64,000 bases of DNA. It comes from a virus. The notes beneath the pieces were generated by a model. That model made no database searches. It was not told the origin of the DNA and saw only the letters and a program-made list of their open reading frames with translations. Made by a program: the position numbers and the translations under genes. Shown here in pieces: positions 7,214-14,680 of the stretch (positions within the stretch are counted from its first letter, which is position 1; each line of letters begins with the position of its first letter). Location of the stretch: the IMG/VR virus record IMGVR_UViG_3300031576_000012, positions 30,997 through 94,996 of that record. One strand, written 5' to 3'.

Positions 7214-8631
7214 TTCTCTTCCTTCTTTATCTTTACTATCTTACCAAATTTTACAGCATTTGCAAAGTCTTTTTCTGCATACCCATTCTGTGTTAGTACC
7301 CACATGACCCCGTATTTTGGCTTAGGAAGGTTAAAGCTAAACCAACCATCTGTTAGTATTACCAAGGCATCAAAGTCGTGCTTATTGGCATATTTGATCC
7401 ATTCTGAGGCATCTGTACCGCCTCTCCCTGACACCTTAAAGTCTTTAGGGAGCATCTTCTTCTTCATTTTGTAGTGCTCATGGGTCTGAGTGTCCCCAAC
7501 CATAATCTCTATTTTAGCAAGCTTGGTGTTCCATATCCTATTGATTTCACCACCAAATAGTTTTAAATCAGCCTCACTTATAGACCCTGATGAGTCTACA
7601 TAGATACCTAGTTTAAGCCTTGGGTCAGTCTTTTGCCCTTGATAGGTAATTCCAAACCTTCTTGACCTACGTTTTCTGGTATTTATCCTAAAGATTTCTG
7701 TAGCACGTTCCATGAACGACCGTAACCTTTGTTTCCAGTTAATTTCTGTCGTAAGGAACTTAAGTATCTCTTCCTGCATATTACCAGGAAGATTACCGAA
7801 TGACTCAGGGGCTTTCTCTTTAGCCTCTCTAATCATCCGTTTTAGCTCTTCATCTAGGATGCCTTGAGTATTCCCTTGTACAGAATCCCATTCATCATGG
7901 CTACCTGCACCAAAATCAAATCTAACTTTTCCGCTCTTAATGTCTTCTTTTAGTTGCTCTTGCTCTTCAGGTGTGAGATTTGTTTCCCCCGTCTCAGGAT
8001 TAATGTATACAGTCTTGCGTTGAAACTTCTTTAGTAGGTCTTTATTCTCAGTGATAGATTTATAATAGAATTCAGCTGTACGTTTTTCGGGTAAGCCGTA
8101 ATCTTGTGGCAATAAGCATGAACAGCATTTACCATCTTTATCTGCTTTAGGTAGTTGCTTCTCTGCTTCTTCTTCTGTCATCCCATGTTGTTTTATAAGC
8201 TTCTCTTTCATTGCTGCTTTATCAAACCTGGGTAGGTTAGCGATATAACAATTGATTGCCATATCAGCCGCTACATTCCACAAATGAGGATCAAGGGATT
8301 TACCCCTAGTCAAATGGTCATTTAGTAAATGGTACACCTCATGGGTTGCAACTGCCTTAGCTTCATCAGAAGACAGAGATGAATAAAAGAATGGGTTTAC
8401 TAAAAGAAAGTATCTTGAATCAATTGCACACACTGCTGCTGTTGGAATATCTACAGACATTCTTCGATTCAGCATTTGAATTAGATGCCCAACAAATGCA
8501 TGAGACCGTAAGAGGGTATGGATAGCAGAACTCAGAAGCAAATTAGTATGGTCGATTGCTTCTTTAGTCTCCTCTTCGATCTTTTTGATCTCTTCAGGAG
8601 TAAACTGTGGTATTACAGGATTACTTGCCAT
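7210..8631 (-). CDS. VWA protein with metallopeptidase-like N-terminal domain
   Basis: The N-terminal domain has ATHEVYHLLNDH, an HExxH zinc motif (His97, Glu98, His101), as in putative metallopeptidases of the DUF2201_N type. The C-terminal domain is a von Willebrand A fold with an intact metal site: DSSGS (Asp346, Ser348, Ser350), GRGGTD (403-408) and LTDGW (Asp428). Between them lie CCSC (169-172) and an Arg-rich patch (KRRSRR). The 473-residue length fits this two-domain family. Such VWA proteins work with a MoxR-type AAA+ ATPase to remodel or activate a target complex, and the ATPase gene lies just upstream. Whether the HExxH is catalytic and what the target is cannot be seen. Confidence 0.85.
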   Translation of the reverse strand: MASNPVIPQFTPEEIKKIEEETKEAIDHTNLLLSSAIHTLLRSHAFVGHLIQMLNRRMSVDIPTAAVCAIDSRYFLLVNPFFYSSLSSDEAKAVATHEVYHLLNDHLTRGKSLDPHLWNVAADMAINCYIANLPRFDKAAMKEKLIKQHGMTEEEAEKQLPKADKDGKCCSCLLPQDYGLPEKRTAEFYYKSITENKDLLKKFQRKTVYINPETGETNLTPEEQEQLKEDIKSGKVRFDFGAGSHDEWDSVQGNTQGILDEELKRMIREAKEKAPESFGNLPGNMQEEILKFLTTEINWKQRLRSFMERATEIFRINTRKRRSRRFGITYQGQKTDPRLKLGIYVDSSGSISEADLKLFGGEINRIWNTKLAKIEIMVGDTQTHEHYKMKKKMLPKDFKVSGRGGTDASEWIKYANKHDFDALVILTDGWFSFNLPKPKYGVMWVLTQNGYAEKDFANAVKFGKIVKIKKEEK

Positions 8632-8839
8632 CTCTCAAATCTCCAGAATAGGTAACTAACTTGTTCGGTCTGATAGGATCATCTGGAAGTATAGTTAAGT
8701 TCCCCTTTCTTAAGATTCTTGATATGGTCATCCATCCTGCTACTGATGCCTCTTCAATTGTTAAGCCTCTAAGATCAGCAGTAGGGAAAGTCTCTACAAC
8801 AACTTGCTTAAACACTAGGCTAAAGTCTTCATTAGTCAT
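8621..8839 (-). CDS. Hypothetical protein between ATPase and VWA genes, 72 aa
   Basis: A small acidic-to-neutral protein without known motifs (DLRGLTIEEASVAGWMTI). It overlaps the ATPase gene by four bases (ATGA) and the VWA gene by 11 bases. This places it within a coupled three-gene set, so it is a candidate adaptor of the ATPase-VWA machine. Confidence 0.65.
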   Translation of the reverse strand: MTNEDFSLVFKQVVVETFPTADLRGLTIEEASVAGWMTISRILRKGNLTILPDDPIRPNKLVTYSGDLRDGK

Positions 8840-9969
8840 TTGCGTTTTCCTTTCTTCTCTTCTTTGTTAAGCTTGGTGATAACATCAAAGAATTCTTTGG
8901 CTACTTTGTGATGTGGACTGTCTGGTTTTCCAGACCAATTTACAATCACCTCTGTAGTTGCAAAACATTTCTGCATCAGAGTATCTGCACCCACATATGC
9001 AATGTCTTGAGCAATGTCTAGCATAAAGGTTAGAAGATTAACCACTTGGTTTTCATCCTCTGATACTTCTTTATCATTGAATCGTTCTTTGCTAAACAGT
9101 TCTTCAATCGCTTGCTTCTGTTCTGGGAGCTTTCCATCTGCTACAATCTTTTTAACGTCCTCTCTAATTGATGGATAGTCTTTGAGAATCTTAGTTACAT
9201 CAATAGCTAGGTAGTTAGACTTCCTGAATTGATCGTACTGTACCGCTGCGGCTGTTCCTACTAACCCTGATGCAGCATCAATCATGCAAGCGTCAATATA
9301 TCCAAGCTTCTCAAGTGAATTAACCATTCTAGCTAACATCACTGCACTTCTACGATTAGGCTTCACACTATCAAAGTCAAAGCTCTTTTGTTTAGCATCA
9401 AGCAATTTAGGATTAGCCCTGAAGAAGGAAACAACATCAGGTCTTACACCAATCTCTTTTGCATACGCATACCATTCATCTTTAGTCGGTGTCAAATCAA
9501 TGTGACAGAACCGGCTCATCAATGCTGGTTCAATATCTGTTACTTGGTAATCATCATCACCAGGATTACCAGCTGCTACGATACATGCACCCTTTGGTAG
9601 TTTGTAGTGGTTCATAATCCCGCCTGTAAGAACCAATTGGAACACACAGTTCAAAACATCTGGACGTGCCCTATTCAATTCATCAAGGAATAGAATGCCC
9701 TTCCAATTAGGATCTTGCGGAAGGAAGGAAGACATTAGGAACTCAGCTGTCTTTTTACCGTTCTTATCTGTACTCTCAATAGGCAAGCCCATCCAATCAC
9801 CTGATTCAGTCAGTGCTGCTCTAACGTCAATGAAGTTAATACCTAGCTTTTCTGTAACTTGGAAGACTGTTTCACTTTTACCAATACCGTGAACTCCCCA
9901 AAGCCACACAGATACTCCTGCATGTCGTCCCGCTTCGATTATCTTCTTTGCCGTGGTGATACTTGCCAT
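8836..9969 (-). CDS. MoxR-type AAA+ ATPase
   Basis: A hexameric ATP-driven chaperone or remodeller. Motifs: Walker A GVHGIGKS (residues 25-32), Walker B GILFLDEL (91-98, Asp96 and Glu97), sensor 1 in AAGNP (Asn135) and a likely arginine finger in LMSRF (Arg153). The sequence ESGDWMGLPI after the first strand is usual for the MoxR/CbbQ group. The C-terminal half is helical with a Lys-rich tail. AAGGAG precedes the ATG. It forms an operon with the VWA protein, the classic partner arrangement of this family. MoxR-VWA pairs activate enzymes or dismantle complexes in bacteria; the phage target is unknown. Confidence 0.9.
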   Translation of the reverse strand: MASITTAKKIIEAGRHAGVSVWLWGVHGIGKSETVFQVTEKLGINFIDVRAALTESGDWMGLPIESTDKNGKKTAEFLMSSFLPQDPNWKGILFLDELNRARPDVLNCVFQLVLTGGIMNHYKLPKGACIVAAGNPGDDDYQVTDIEPALMSRFCHIDLTPTKDEWYAYAKEIGVRPDVVSFFRANPKLLDAKQKSFDFDSVKPNRRSAVMLARMVNSLEKLGYIDACMIDAASGLVGTAAAVQYDQFRKSNYLAIDVTKILKDYPSIREDVKKIVADGKLPEQKQAIEELFSKERFNDKEVSEDENQVVNLLTFMLDIAQDIAYVGADTLMQKCFATTEVIVNWSGKPDSPHHKVAKEFFDVITKLNKEEKKGKRK

Positions 9970-9983
9970 GTTCTGTTCTCCTT

Positions 9984-10490
9984 TTATTTTTTTGCGTTAG
10001 CTACAATTACTTGTAGTTCTTTTTGAACTTTTACTGGATAGTCCATATTGGTAATTATATGTCCATTGTTGTAGTGAAGTAAAGCTTTTTCTACATTACC
10101 GCGATACTTTTTTAATAGGTGGGAGAGAAACAAAGAACCACATGCCACATTACGATCAGGGGCAAATGCTTCTTCTTTAGTAAGACCGCAAAGGTTTTTA
10201 TATATAACTGGGGTTAGCTGCATTAGCCCAACTGCACCCGAAGATTGATTATAAGCATAAGGATCACCATCACTTTCTACTTCGATAACTGCTCTTGTGA
10301 TATTGGGATCAATAACTGAAAATTGGCCAATCTCAAAAGACGTTTTAGTAGCTGAAGTCTTTTTAAGGAATTCATTCTCTGTTCGGAGAATAGAAATGTC
10401 ATGGAAAGCTAGAGCAAGCAACATATAGTTCATAGCAACTAAAGCTGCTAGAGCAAAAATCATATATCTATTTTGTAATGTAATTCTCAT
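9984..10490 (-). CDS. Lytic transglycosylase (SLT domain) with N-terminal membrane anchor
   Basis: The enzyme would cleave glycan strands of peptidoglycan. Residues 8-30 are hydrophobic (FALAALVAMNYMLLALAF), forming a signal anchor. The SLT domain shows VIEVESDGDPYAYN with the catalytic Glu72, GAVGLMQLTP (85-94) and a C-terminal HYNNG in place of the usual AYNAG. At 168 residues it is a minimal enzyme. The anchor suggests secretion by the host system, as in signal-anchor endolysins, although a virion or scavenging role is possible. It overlaps the preceding gene by four bases and lies beside the AAA+ gene. Confidence 0.85.
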   Translation of the reverse strand: MRITLQNRYMIFALAALVAMNYMLLALAFHDISILRTENEFLKKTSATKTSFEIGQFSVIDPNITRAVIEVESDGDPYAYNQSSGAVGLMQLTPVIYKNLCGLTKEEAFAPDRNVACGSLFLSHLLKKYRGNVEKALLHYNNGHIITNMDYPVKVQKELQVIVANAKK

Positions 10491-11158
10491 TTTATGCCTT
10501 TCGGTTTATTCAATACGTATATGTTACCTAGCTTTATATTATACGCATTTTGTTCTGATGAGTCAAGGTAAATGACCCTAATTGTATTCTTGTGTTTGCT
10601 TAGATATTCTGCGACAAGCTTGGTCAACTCTACGTTGTTTGGTTTTTGTTCGTGTTCAGTAAGCACATTATTATATTGATAACCCCTTGATATTGCTTGA
10701 AATTCTGCGTTAAACTTAAATCCTTGAACCAATCGTAGGGCTATTTTAGCTGGGGTATCAACTAATATAGCGTCAACAGTATTCTTTTCTTTTGGTGAGG
10801 CTTTATACATTTTGAAGTCTAGTATTTTAATCTCTCTACCTTTAGCACTATATAAGCGTGTTTTATGTAGGTTAATTAAAGAGGCTTCCTGCATCAACTC
10901 GGTTAACGATTTACCCCTGTACTGCCTGTTCTCTCTACCTACAGAGCCATAATATTTAGTCTTTAAAGAAATAAGAACTTTGTTTTGTGCTTCTATTTCA
11001 GTCAAATAAAACGAAGCTTCTTTGTGCATTTTACTTGATTGAGTGAAATCAACACTTGTAACACAAGCATTAAATGCAGCATTCAATTTTACAATACCTT
11101 CTTGACATTTACCAACAAGGGTACTAAAGTGCGCTGCTGAATGTGTACGTCTAGGCAT
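10487..11158 (-). CDS. Hypothetical protein, 223 aa
   Basis: Basic protein with a helical N-terminal region (residues 15-65) and a central Lys/Arg-rich segment (REIKILDFKMYKASPKEK). It ends IKLGNIYVLNKPKGIK. No domain is recognised. It is coupled by ATGA to the transglycosylase gene, which could suggest a lysis or envelope role, but no signal peptide is present. Confidence 0.65.
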   Translation of the reverse strand: MPRRTHSAAHFSTLVGKCQEGIVKLNAAFNACVTSVDFTQSSKMHKEASFYLTEIEAQNKVLISLKTKYYGSVGRENRQYRGKSLTELMQEASLINLHKTRLYSAKGREIKILDFKMYKASPKEKNTVDAILVDTPAKIALRLVQGFKFNAEFQAISRGYQYNNVLTEHEQKPNNVELTKLVAEYLSKHKNTIRVIYLDSSEQNAYNIKLGNIYVLNKPKGIK

Positions 11159-11456
11159 TGCCTTTAGGCTCCACCTTGCTTAGAATGTCATCAATACGCT
11201 GTTCACGTTGAGCCTCTTGTTCCTTTTGAAATACTTCAACTTGTGCCTTAGCTTGTTCTAACTTTTTATCCATACTGAGAGTCAATACCTTGTATTGCTT
11301 ATCAAATTCGCTCATCACTTCATCTTTAGTAGTTAGCCTACAACTAACAAGAATGTCTGTCAAAACATCCATCATGATCCTTTGTTCAGTTAGAATCTGC
11401 ATCAAAGCCATGAAATTAATCTCAACAGGTACCATATTGGGATTATTATTTCGCAT
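11151..11456 (-). CDS. Coiled-coil protein, 101 aa
   Basis: The start MRNNNPNMVPVEINF is preferred because AGAAGA lies just upstream; an upstream ATG at 11549 would place 31 very basic residues inside the preceding gene. The C-terminal half has heptads (MDKKLEQAKAQVEVFQKEQEAQ). Function unknown. Confidence 0.65.
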   Translation of the reverse strand: MRNNNPNMVPVEINFMALMQILTEQRIMMDVLTDILVSCRLTTKDEVMSEFDKQYKVLTLSMDKKLEQAKAQVEVFQKEQEAQREQRIDDILSKVEPKGNA

Positions 11457-11730
11457 TCTTCTTTTTCCTTTCCTGCTCTTTTTTGATCGTTGTCTTAAGC
11501 TTGGTCTCCAATTCTTTACATTCAAGTTTCTTGTCCTTACAGTTTGCATCCATATACTTAAGTCTTTGATTTACAACACCTTTTAGCATTGGATTGTCCT
11601 TCAAGAATGGATCAGCAATCTTAGTAAAACTTGTAAACCTTTGTTTCAATTCTCCTAAAATCTCTAATGATTCTGAAGACTTCTTTATCTTTTCTTTAAT
11701 CTTTTGAATCTTAGTTGGTTTCTTTTTCAT
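11446..11730 (-). CDS. Lys-rich helical protein, 94 aa
   Basis: Very basic, starting MKKKPTKIQKIKEKIKK and ending KKEQERKKKNAK, with two Cys in the middle (NCKDKKLECKE). It could bind nucleic acid. The start at 11730 has GAGGGG directly upstream, and a consensus promoter ends ten bases before the ATG. It heads the leftward unit that runs through the transglycosylase and MoxR genes. Confidence 0.7.
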   Translation of the reverse strand: MKKKPTKIQKIKEKIKKSSESLEILGELKQRFTSFTKIADPFLKDNPMLKGVVNQRLKYMDANCKDKKLECKELETKLKTTIKKEQERKKKNAK

Positions 11731-11740
11731 ATACCCCTCT

Positions 11741-11769
11741 ATTATATCATATATAATATTATAAGTCAA
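11741..11769 (-). promoter_or_regulatory. Sigma-70 promoter (TTGACT-17-TATAAT)
   Basis: Minus-strand TTGACT (11769-11764) is 17 bases from TATAAT (11746-11741). The ATG at 11730 is only ten bases beyond the -10 box with GAGGGG inside that interval, so the expected mRNA leader is about four bases long. Confidence 0.68.
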
Positions 11770-11938
11770 TTACTCATACAATTGTAATCTCTTTTATTTG
11801 TATACATACTTCTTATTGTATTAATATATTGCATATAAATTAATTATAATCTACATAAATATTGTATTAACATAATTGTATCTTGTAAGAATACAATTGT
11901 AATTATAATATATATTATAACCTTTATCTCAGCCATTG
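11770..11938. repeat. AT-rich intergenic region with paired short repeats
   Basis: This 169-base gap has no reading frame of note. It holds two identical copies of a 13-base near-palindrome, ATACAATTGTAAT (11776-11788 and 11891-11903), flanking two copies of TATTGTATTAA (11814-11824 and 11860-11870). The nested layout upstream of a strong promoter suggests operators; an origin function is also possible. Confidence 0.5.
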
Positions 11939-12262
11939 TCAATCTAAATTATCGTATTCGATTTCAGACCCTTCATATGAGTCTTCATCACAATCTAGCC
12001 CCTCTGCCTCTTCATCTACCTTTTTAGTAATGATATCATATAGTTCTTTATCATTTAGTTTAATGTTATTGGTAACGTCTTCCCCCTCTTCAGTTCTAAT
12101 TTTAAAACTAAAGTCATCTAAGAATGACATACGTACACCTCTATTACCATCAGCATCAGCCCCGTAATTGTTATCAGTAACGAAAGTGTAATCTACTTCA
12201 ATCTCAAAGAAACGATAGTCATGATTGTTTCTAGTATCTGTATATACAAAATTATGATTCAT
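11939..12262 (-). CDS. Acidic hypothetical protein, 107 aa
   Basis: The start MNHNFVYTDT has GGAGAAG four bases upstream and overlaps the previous gene by 11 bases. The N-terminal part is beta-like (RFFEIEVDYTFVTD); the C-terminus is extremely acidic (EEAEGLDCDEDSYEGSE), which suggests DNA mimicry or binding to a basic partner. No family is recognised. Confidence 0.65.
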   Translation of the reverse strand: MNHNFVYTDTRNNHDYRFFEIEVDYTFVTDNNYGADADGNRGVRMSFLDDFSFKIRTEEGEDVTNNIKLNDKELYDIITKKVDEEAEGLDCDEDSYEGSEIEYDNLD

Positions 12263-12479
12263 TAGTCTTCTCCAAAATGGTTTTAACATACTTGCTAACC
12301 TCTTGTTCTACAAGGGGCTTATTACTCCAATCAGGTGGGAATACATTCTTGTATTCATCCTTCAAACGCATCATAGAAAATACATGAATTTCACACGCGG
12401 TATTAATAACCGTATCATGCTCTTCTGCATACGCATTATTACACATTAACATAATTAAAGCAAGTAAAATCTTTTTCAT
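12252..12479 (-). CDS. Secreted small protein with cleavable signal peptide, 75 aa
   Basis: Residues 1-18 (MKKILLALIMLMCNNAYA) form a typical signal peptide with cleavage after AYA, leaving about 57 residues for the periplasm. The mature part has a single Cys and is mildly acidic. AAGGAGAGAAG precedes the ATG. A role in envelope protection or superinfection exclusion is possible; nothing specific is recognised. Confidence 0.68.
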   Translation of the reverse strand: MKKILLALIMLMCNNAYAEEHDTVINTACEIHVFSMMRLKDEYKNVFPPDWSNKPLVEQEVSKYVKTILEKTNES

Positions 12480-12497
12480 TATCTTCTCTCCTTTTAA

Positions 12498-12526
12498 ATT
12501 TTACGTTGTTTTACGTTCATTGTCAA
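12498..12526 (-). promoter_or_regulatory. Sigma-70 promoter (TTGACA-17-TAAAAT)
   Basis: Minus-strand TTGACA (12526-12521) and TAAAAT (12503-12498) are 17 bases apart. The predicted start near 12491 leaves a short leader that keeps the AGGAGAG ribosome site of the signal-peptide gene at 12479. Confidence 0.6.
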
Positions 12527-12699
12527 ATGACTCTTTTAAACAAAGAGTATCTTATAAATACATTTGGTATTTGTTGGTCTGAAGTGGGGTACTTTCCTTG
12601 CTGCCCACCACCAGGGTACCTTTGCCATGAGACCTTATTCTGTTTCTCATGCTCTTTGTTGTAAGGTATTATCCTTATCTTGTCTTTAGGTATGTTCAT
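12523..12699 (-). CDS. 58-aa hypothetical protein
   Basis: A short polar protein (MNIPKDKIRIIPYNKEHEK) with a Gly/Gln-rich centre (YPGGGQQGKYP). Its ATG overlaps the stop of the small membrane gene upstream (ATGA), and its stop lies within the -35 box of the promoter for the next gene. The coupling supports a real gene; function unknown. Confidence 0.55.
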   Translation of the reverse strand: MNIPKDKIRIIPYNKEHEKQNKVSWQRYPGGGQQGKYPTSDQQIPNVFIRYSLFKRVI

Positions 12700-12848
12700 T
12701 TCTGTATAGTCTTTCTACTGAACCCTATACTAAAACTACAGAATCCAATGAATAATGCAATAACTGTGCCAAATATAAAACCCATGTATATTAAAGAGAA
12801 CACAACTCTAAGACACTCTTTAAAAAATTCTATTACTATTTCAATCAT
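12696..12848 (-). CDS. 50-aa single-span membrane peptide
   Basis: MIEIVIEFFKECLRVV leads into a hydrophobic stretch of about 30 residues (FSLIYMGFIFGTVIALFIGF) and a basic end (SRKTIQK). GGGAGGAAGAG, an excellent ribosome site, lies seven bases before the ATG. The orientation of charges suggests the C-terminus stays in the cytoplasm. Function unknown. Confidence 0.6.
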   Translation of the reverse strand: MIEIVIEFFKECLRVVFSLIYMGFIFGTVIALFIGFCSFSIGFSRKTIQK

Positions 12849-12849
12849 A

Positions 12850-12954
12850 TTAATCTCTTCCTCCCAACCAATATTTAATATTATACCATATCGTTAAGGT
12901 AATTTTAATAGCATAACACATGAAGTCGTTAAATTCTTTTTTGAAATTAGCCAA
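12850..12954 (-). CDS. 34-aa peptide with TTG start
   Basis: Starts at TTG with AGGAG nine bases upstream and reads MANFKKEFNDF, ending WLGGRD just before the membrane-peptide gene. The ribosome site, TTG and first codons closely match those of the gene starting at TTG 14679, which supports translation. A promoter-like sequence lies inside it. Confidence 0.42.
   Translation of the reverse strand: MANFKKEFNDFMCYAIKITLTIWYNIKYWLGGRD
12880..12908 (-). promoter_or_regulatory. Possible promoter with extended -10 (TTAAAA-17-TATAAT)
   Basis: Minus-strand TATAAT (12885-12880) is preceded by TGG, an extended -10 element, and 17 bases further up by TTAAAA. It would give a leader of about 25 bases with the GGGAGG site for the gene at 12848. 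Confidence 0.45.
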
Positions 12955-12971
12955 TTTAAAACTCCTTTTAG

Positions 12972-13181
12972 TTACTTACCATTGATGATTGTAAAGTCAC
13001 CGTCACCACGTACAGGGGCGATACTCCTTACTCCCATTTGACTAATGGTGTATGCCGTATCTTTCAATGACGCTTTCTTTTGTAGGTCTTTACATATTTT
13101 AATTGCATCCATCATTGTGATATTATCAATCAATGTTTCAATTACTCCATTAGACCGCTTGTATATAAGACAATTCTTCAT
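12972..13181 (-). CDS. Hypothetical protein, 69 aa
   Basis: Compact alpha/beta pattern: strand, strand, helix (MMDAIKICKDLQKKASL), then beta residues ending GDGDFTIINGK. AAGGG lies upstream of the ATG. No family is recognised; it sits among small early-type genes. Confidence 0.62.
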   Translation of the reverse strand: MKNCLIYKRSNGVIETLIDNITMMDAIKICKDLQKKASLKDTAYTISQMGVRSIAPVRGDGDFTIINGK

Positions 13182-13193
13182 TTGTATACCCTT

Positions 13194-13445
13194 TTAGTTA
13201 TATTGTTGAACATCAAATACATTACTATTAATCAATTCAATTATGACATTCCCATTTTCTAATTCATTCTCATGTTGCTTAACGAATGTTGAAATGGCCA
13301 ATTTATCAAGGCTTTTTATAATCCACTTCAATGAATGGGATGCATGTACAAAATTTTTATCTGCATGTTGTCCTTCACTGATAGCTGTTAGGTTACTATC
13401 TAGCCCTTTCAATACTTCCAATGTCCTTTGCTCTGATTCAGTCAT
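13194..13445 (-). CDS. Hypothetical protein, 83 aa
   Basis: Mainly helical (SEQRTLEVLKGLDSNLTAI, HSLKWIIKSLDKLAI), acidic overall, ending in INSNVFDVQQYN. It begins one base after the stop of the gene at 13447-13716. Function unknown. Confidence 0.62.
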   Translation of the reverse strand: MTESEQRTLEVLKGLDSNLTAISEGQHADKNFVHASHSLKWIIKSLDKLAISTFVKQHENELENGNVIIELINSNVFDVQQYN

Positions 13446-13446
13446 G

Positions 13447-13716
13447 TTACTTGCTCCCTACAAAAGGTTTATCATCGCTAGGTACTAAGTCAATCAAGTT
13501 TGCATATTGAACTACCGGCTTTCTACCACGCTTTAGCTGCAAGCTTTCATCAAATACTTTCACTTGCTCCAATAGTGACGCGGCTATCTCATTACCCGCT
13601 TTAGCATCTTTTAATAGTTTAGTTCTAACATTGCGCCTTGTCTTCTTATCTAGTACCACACCTGATACTACTTCCCTAATTACAGTTTCACTAATTGTCG
13701 TTTGTCCCTTTGGCAT
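13447..13716 (-). CDS. Basic hypothetical protein, 89 aa
   Basis: The N-terminal 45 residues are basic and helical (VLDKKTRRNVRTKLLKDAK), with a further KRGRKP patch at residues 64-69, the kind of motif that contacts the DNA minor groove. It may therefore bind DNA. No helix-turn-helix can be asserted with confidence. Confidence 0.62.
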   Translation of the reverse strand: MPKGQTTISETVIREVVSGVVLDKKTRRNVRTKLLKDAKAGNEIAASLLEQVKVFDESLQLKRGRKPVVQYANLIDLVPSDDKPFVGSK

Positions 13717-13730
13717 GTTATCGTCCCTTT

Positions 13731-13913
13731 CTATAAGTTAATTGAAACGTCTTTAATAAAACATTCATCGCAAAATCTCACAATTGTACAAATACTATCA
13801 GCTACTTCTTTAAATTTTTTATATTTATTTTCTTTTAATCCTTCTTTCAAAATATCATTTGATATTGTATATTTTTTATTGCATTTTGGGCAACTAGCAT
13901 CATGATATATCAT
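13731..13913 (-). CDS. Short zinc-finger protein, 60 aa
   Basis: CPKC near residue 8 and CDEC near residue 48 make a four-Cys zinc site around a Lys-rich helix (EGLKENKYKKFKEV). The start MIYHDASC has AAAGGAA eight bases upstream and lies just after the preceding stop. Likely nucleic acid or protein binding. Confidence 0.65.
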   Translation of the reverse strand: MIYHDASCPKCNKKYTISNDILKEGLKENKYKKFKEVADSICTIVRFCDECFIKDVSINL

Positions 13914-13917
13914 AAAA

Positions 13918-14136
13918 TTATTCCTTTCTTTTCGTACAATCATTTAATAGTTCTAGTGTGAATGGATCAAGATATCCTTTTTGAATTCCCATTTCATCTA
14001 TTGCGTCTAGCATCTCACTTGCCGCTTGATAGGCTACCTCAAGGTATCCATCTCCTGTCAATTCAGCATGGGTACCTAATGCCCCTACTGCATCATACAA
14101 CTTGCCTCTTAGCCCTAGATAATCATACTTTGTCAT
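13918..14136 (-). CDS. Hypothetical protein, 72 aa
   Basis: An acidic, mostly helical protein (RGKLYDAVGALGTHAEL, YQAASEMLDAIDEM) that ends in Lys/Arg. Function unknown. It starts three bases after the stop of the membrane-peptide gene upstream. Confidence 0.62.
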   Translation of the reverse strand: MTKYDYLGLRGKLYDAVGALGTHAELTGDGYLEVAYQAASEMLDAIDEMGIQKGYLDPFTLELLNDCTKRKE

Positions 14137-14138
14137 AA

Positions 14139-14276
14139 TTACCTCACGAATGCTTTTACATATGCATGTACAGCGGGGGGAATTTGAGCAAACAAATACA
14201 TTGCCCCAATAAAATATCCTACTAGCGCCAACATGATTGTTACAAATAATATTTTTTGTTTAGTTTCAAATATCAT
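14139..14276 (-). CDS. 45-aa single-span membrane peptide
   Basis: MIFETKQK is followed by about 23 hydrophobic residues (ILFVTIMLALVGYFIGAMYL) and a short polar end. AAAGGATAATAAA precedes the ATG. It is one of several one-helix peptides in this early-type cluster and may act on a host membrane protein; that is inference. Confidence 0.6.
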   Translation of the reverse strand: MIFETKQKILFVTIMLALVGYFIGAMYLFAQIPPAVHAYVKAFVR

Positions 14277-14294
14277 TTTATTATCCTTTCTTTG

Positions 14295-14426
14295 TTATAG
14301 TTGTTCACAATACTCTATTTGTTCCTCACCTATTGCCAAAATAAGAGTATCAATATCCTCCTCTTGACAGTCTACTACAAAAACTTCACCGCTTACAAGC
14401 TTTATCTCATACGTTGAATTAATCAC
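14295..14426 (-). CDS. 43-aa acidic peptide, GTG start
   Basis: Starts at GTG with AGGAG nine bases upstream, one base after the preceding stop. The peptide is beta-like at first (STYEIKLVSGEVFVVDC) and acidic at the end (GEEQIEYCEQL). Function unknown. Confidence 0.55.
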   Translation of the reverse strand: MINSTYEIKLVSGEVFVVDCQEEDIDTLILAIGEEQIEYCEQL

Positions 14427-14427
14427 A

Positions 14428-14679
14428 TTAATTTACTCCTCTATAGTCAAAGTCTTGATATGAACATTCATTGTCTTGACTGATAATCTTTGCAATTCTA
14501 TTGCCTGCCAAGTCTTCAATGTAACTGTCATGCCCTTCTACCATTGTAGTCAATAGTTCCCCTTCATCTAATAGGTCACTAATCTTTTCTAATGTATATC
14601 CTTTCTTAACTATCATAATATCTTGTGATACATGACCGCTAACTGTAAAAGATATTCTACCTGTTTTTGAATTAGCCAA
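14428..14679 (-). CDS. Hypothetical protein, 83 aa, TTG start
   Basis: Starts at TTG with GGGAGG eight bases upstream, and has its own promoter (14703-14731). The protein reads KTGRISFTVSGHVSQDIMIV and continues acidic (LLDEGELL). It looks like a small alpha/beta fold. The upstream sequence resembles that of the 34-aa TTG gene at 12954. Confidence 0.65.
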   Translation of the reverse strand: MANSKTGRISFTVSGHVSQDIMIVKKGYTLEKISDLLDEGELLTTMVEGHDSYIEDLAGNRIAKIISQDNECSYQDFDYRGVN

Positions 14680-14680
14680 T

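Noticed and set aside
12649-12897. Rightward 82-codon frame
   Set aside because: Opposite strand to two small leftward genes with good ribosome sites and overlap coupling; no ribosome site of its own.
13731-13943. Longer start (13943) for the 13731 zinc-finger gene
   Set aside because: It would overlap the preceding gene by 26 bases without a ribosome site; ATG 13913 has AAAGGAA at good distance.
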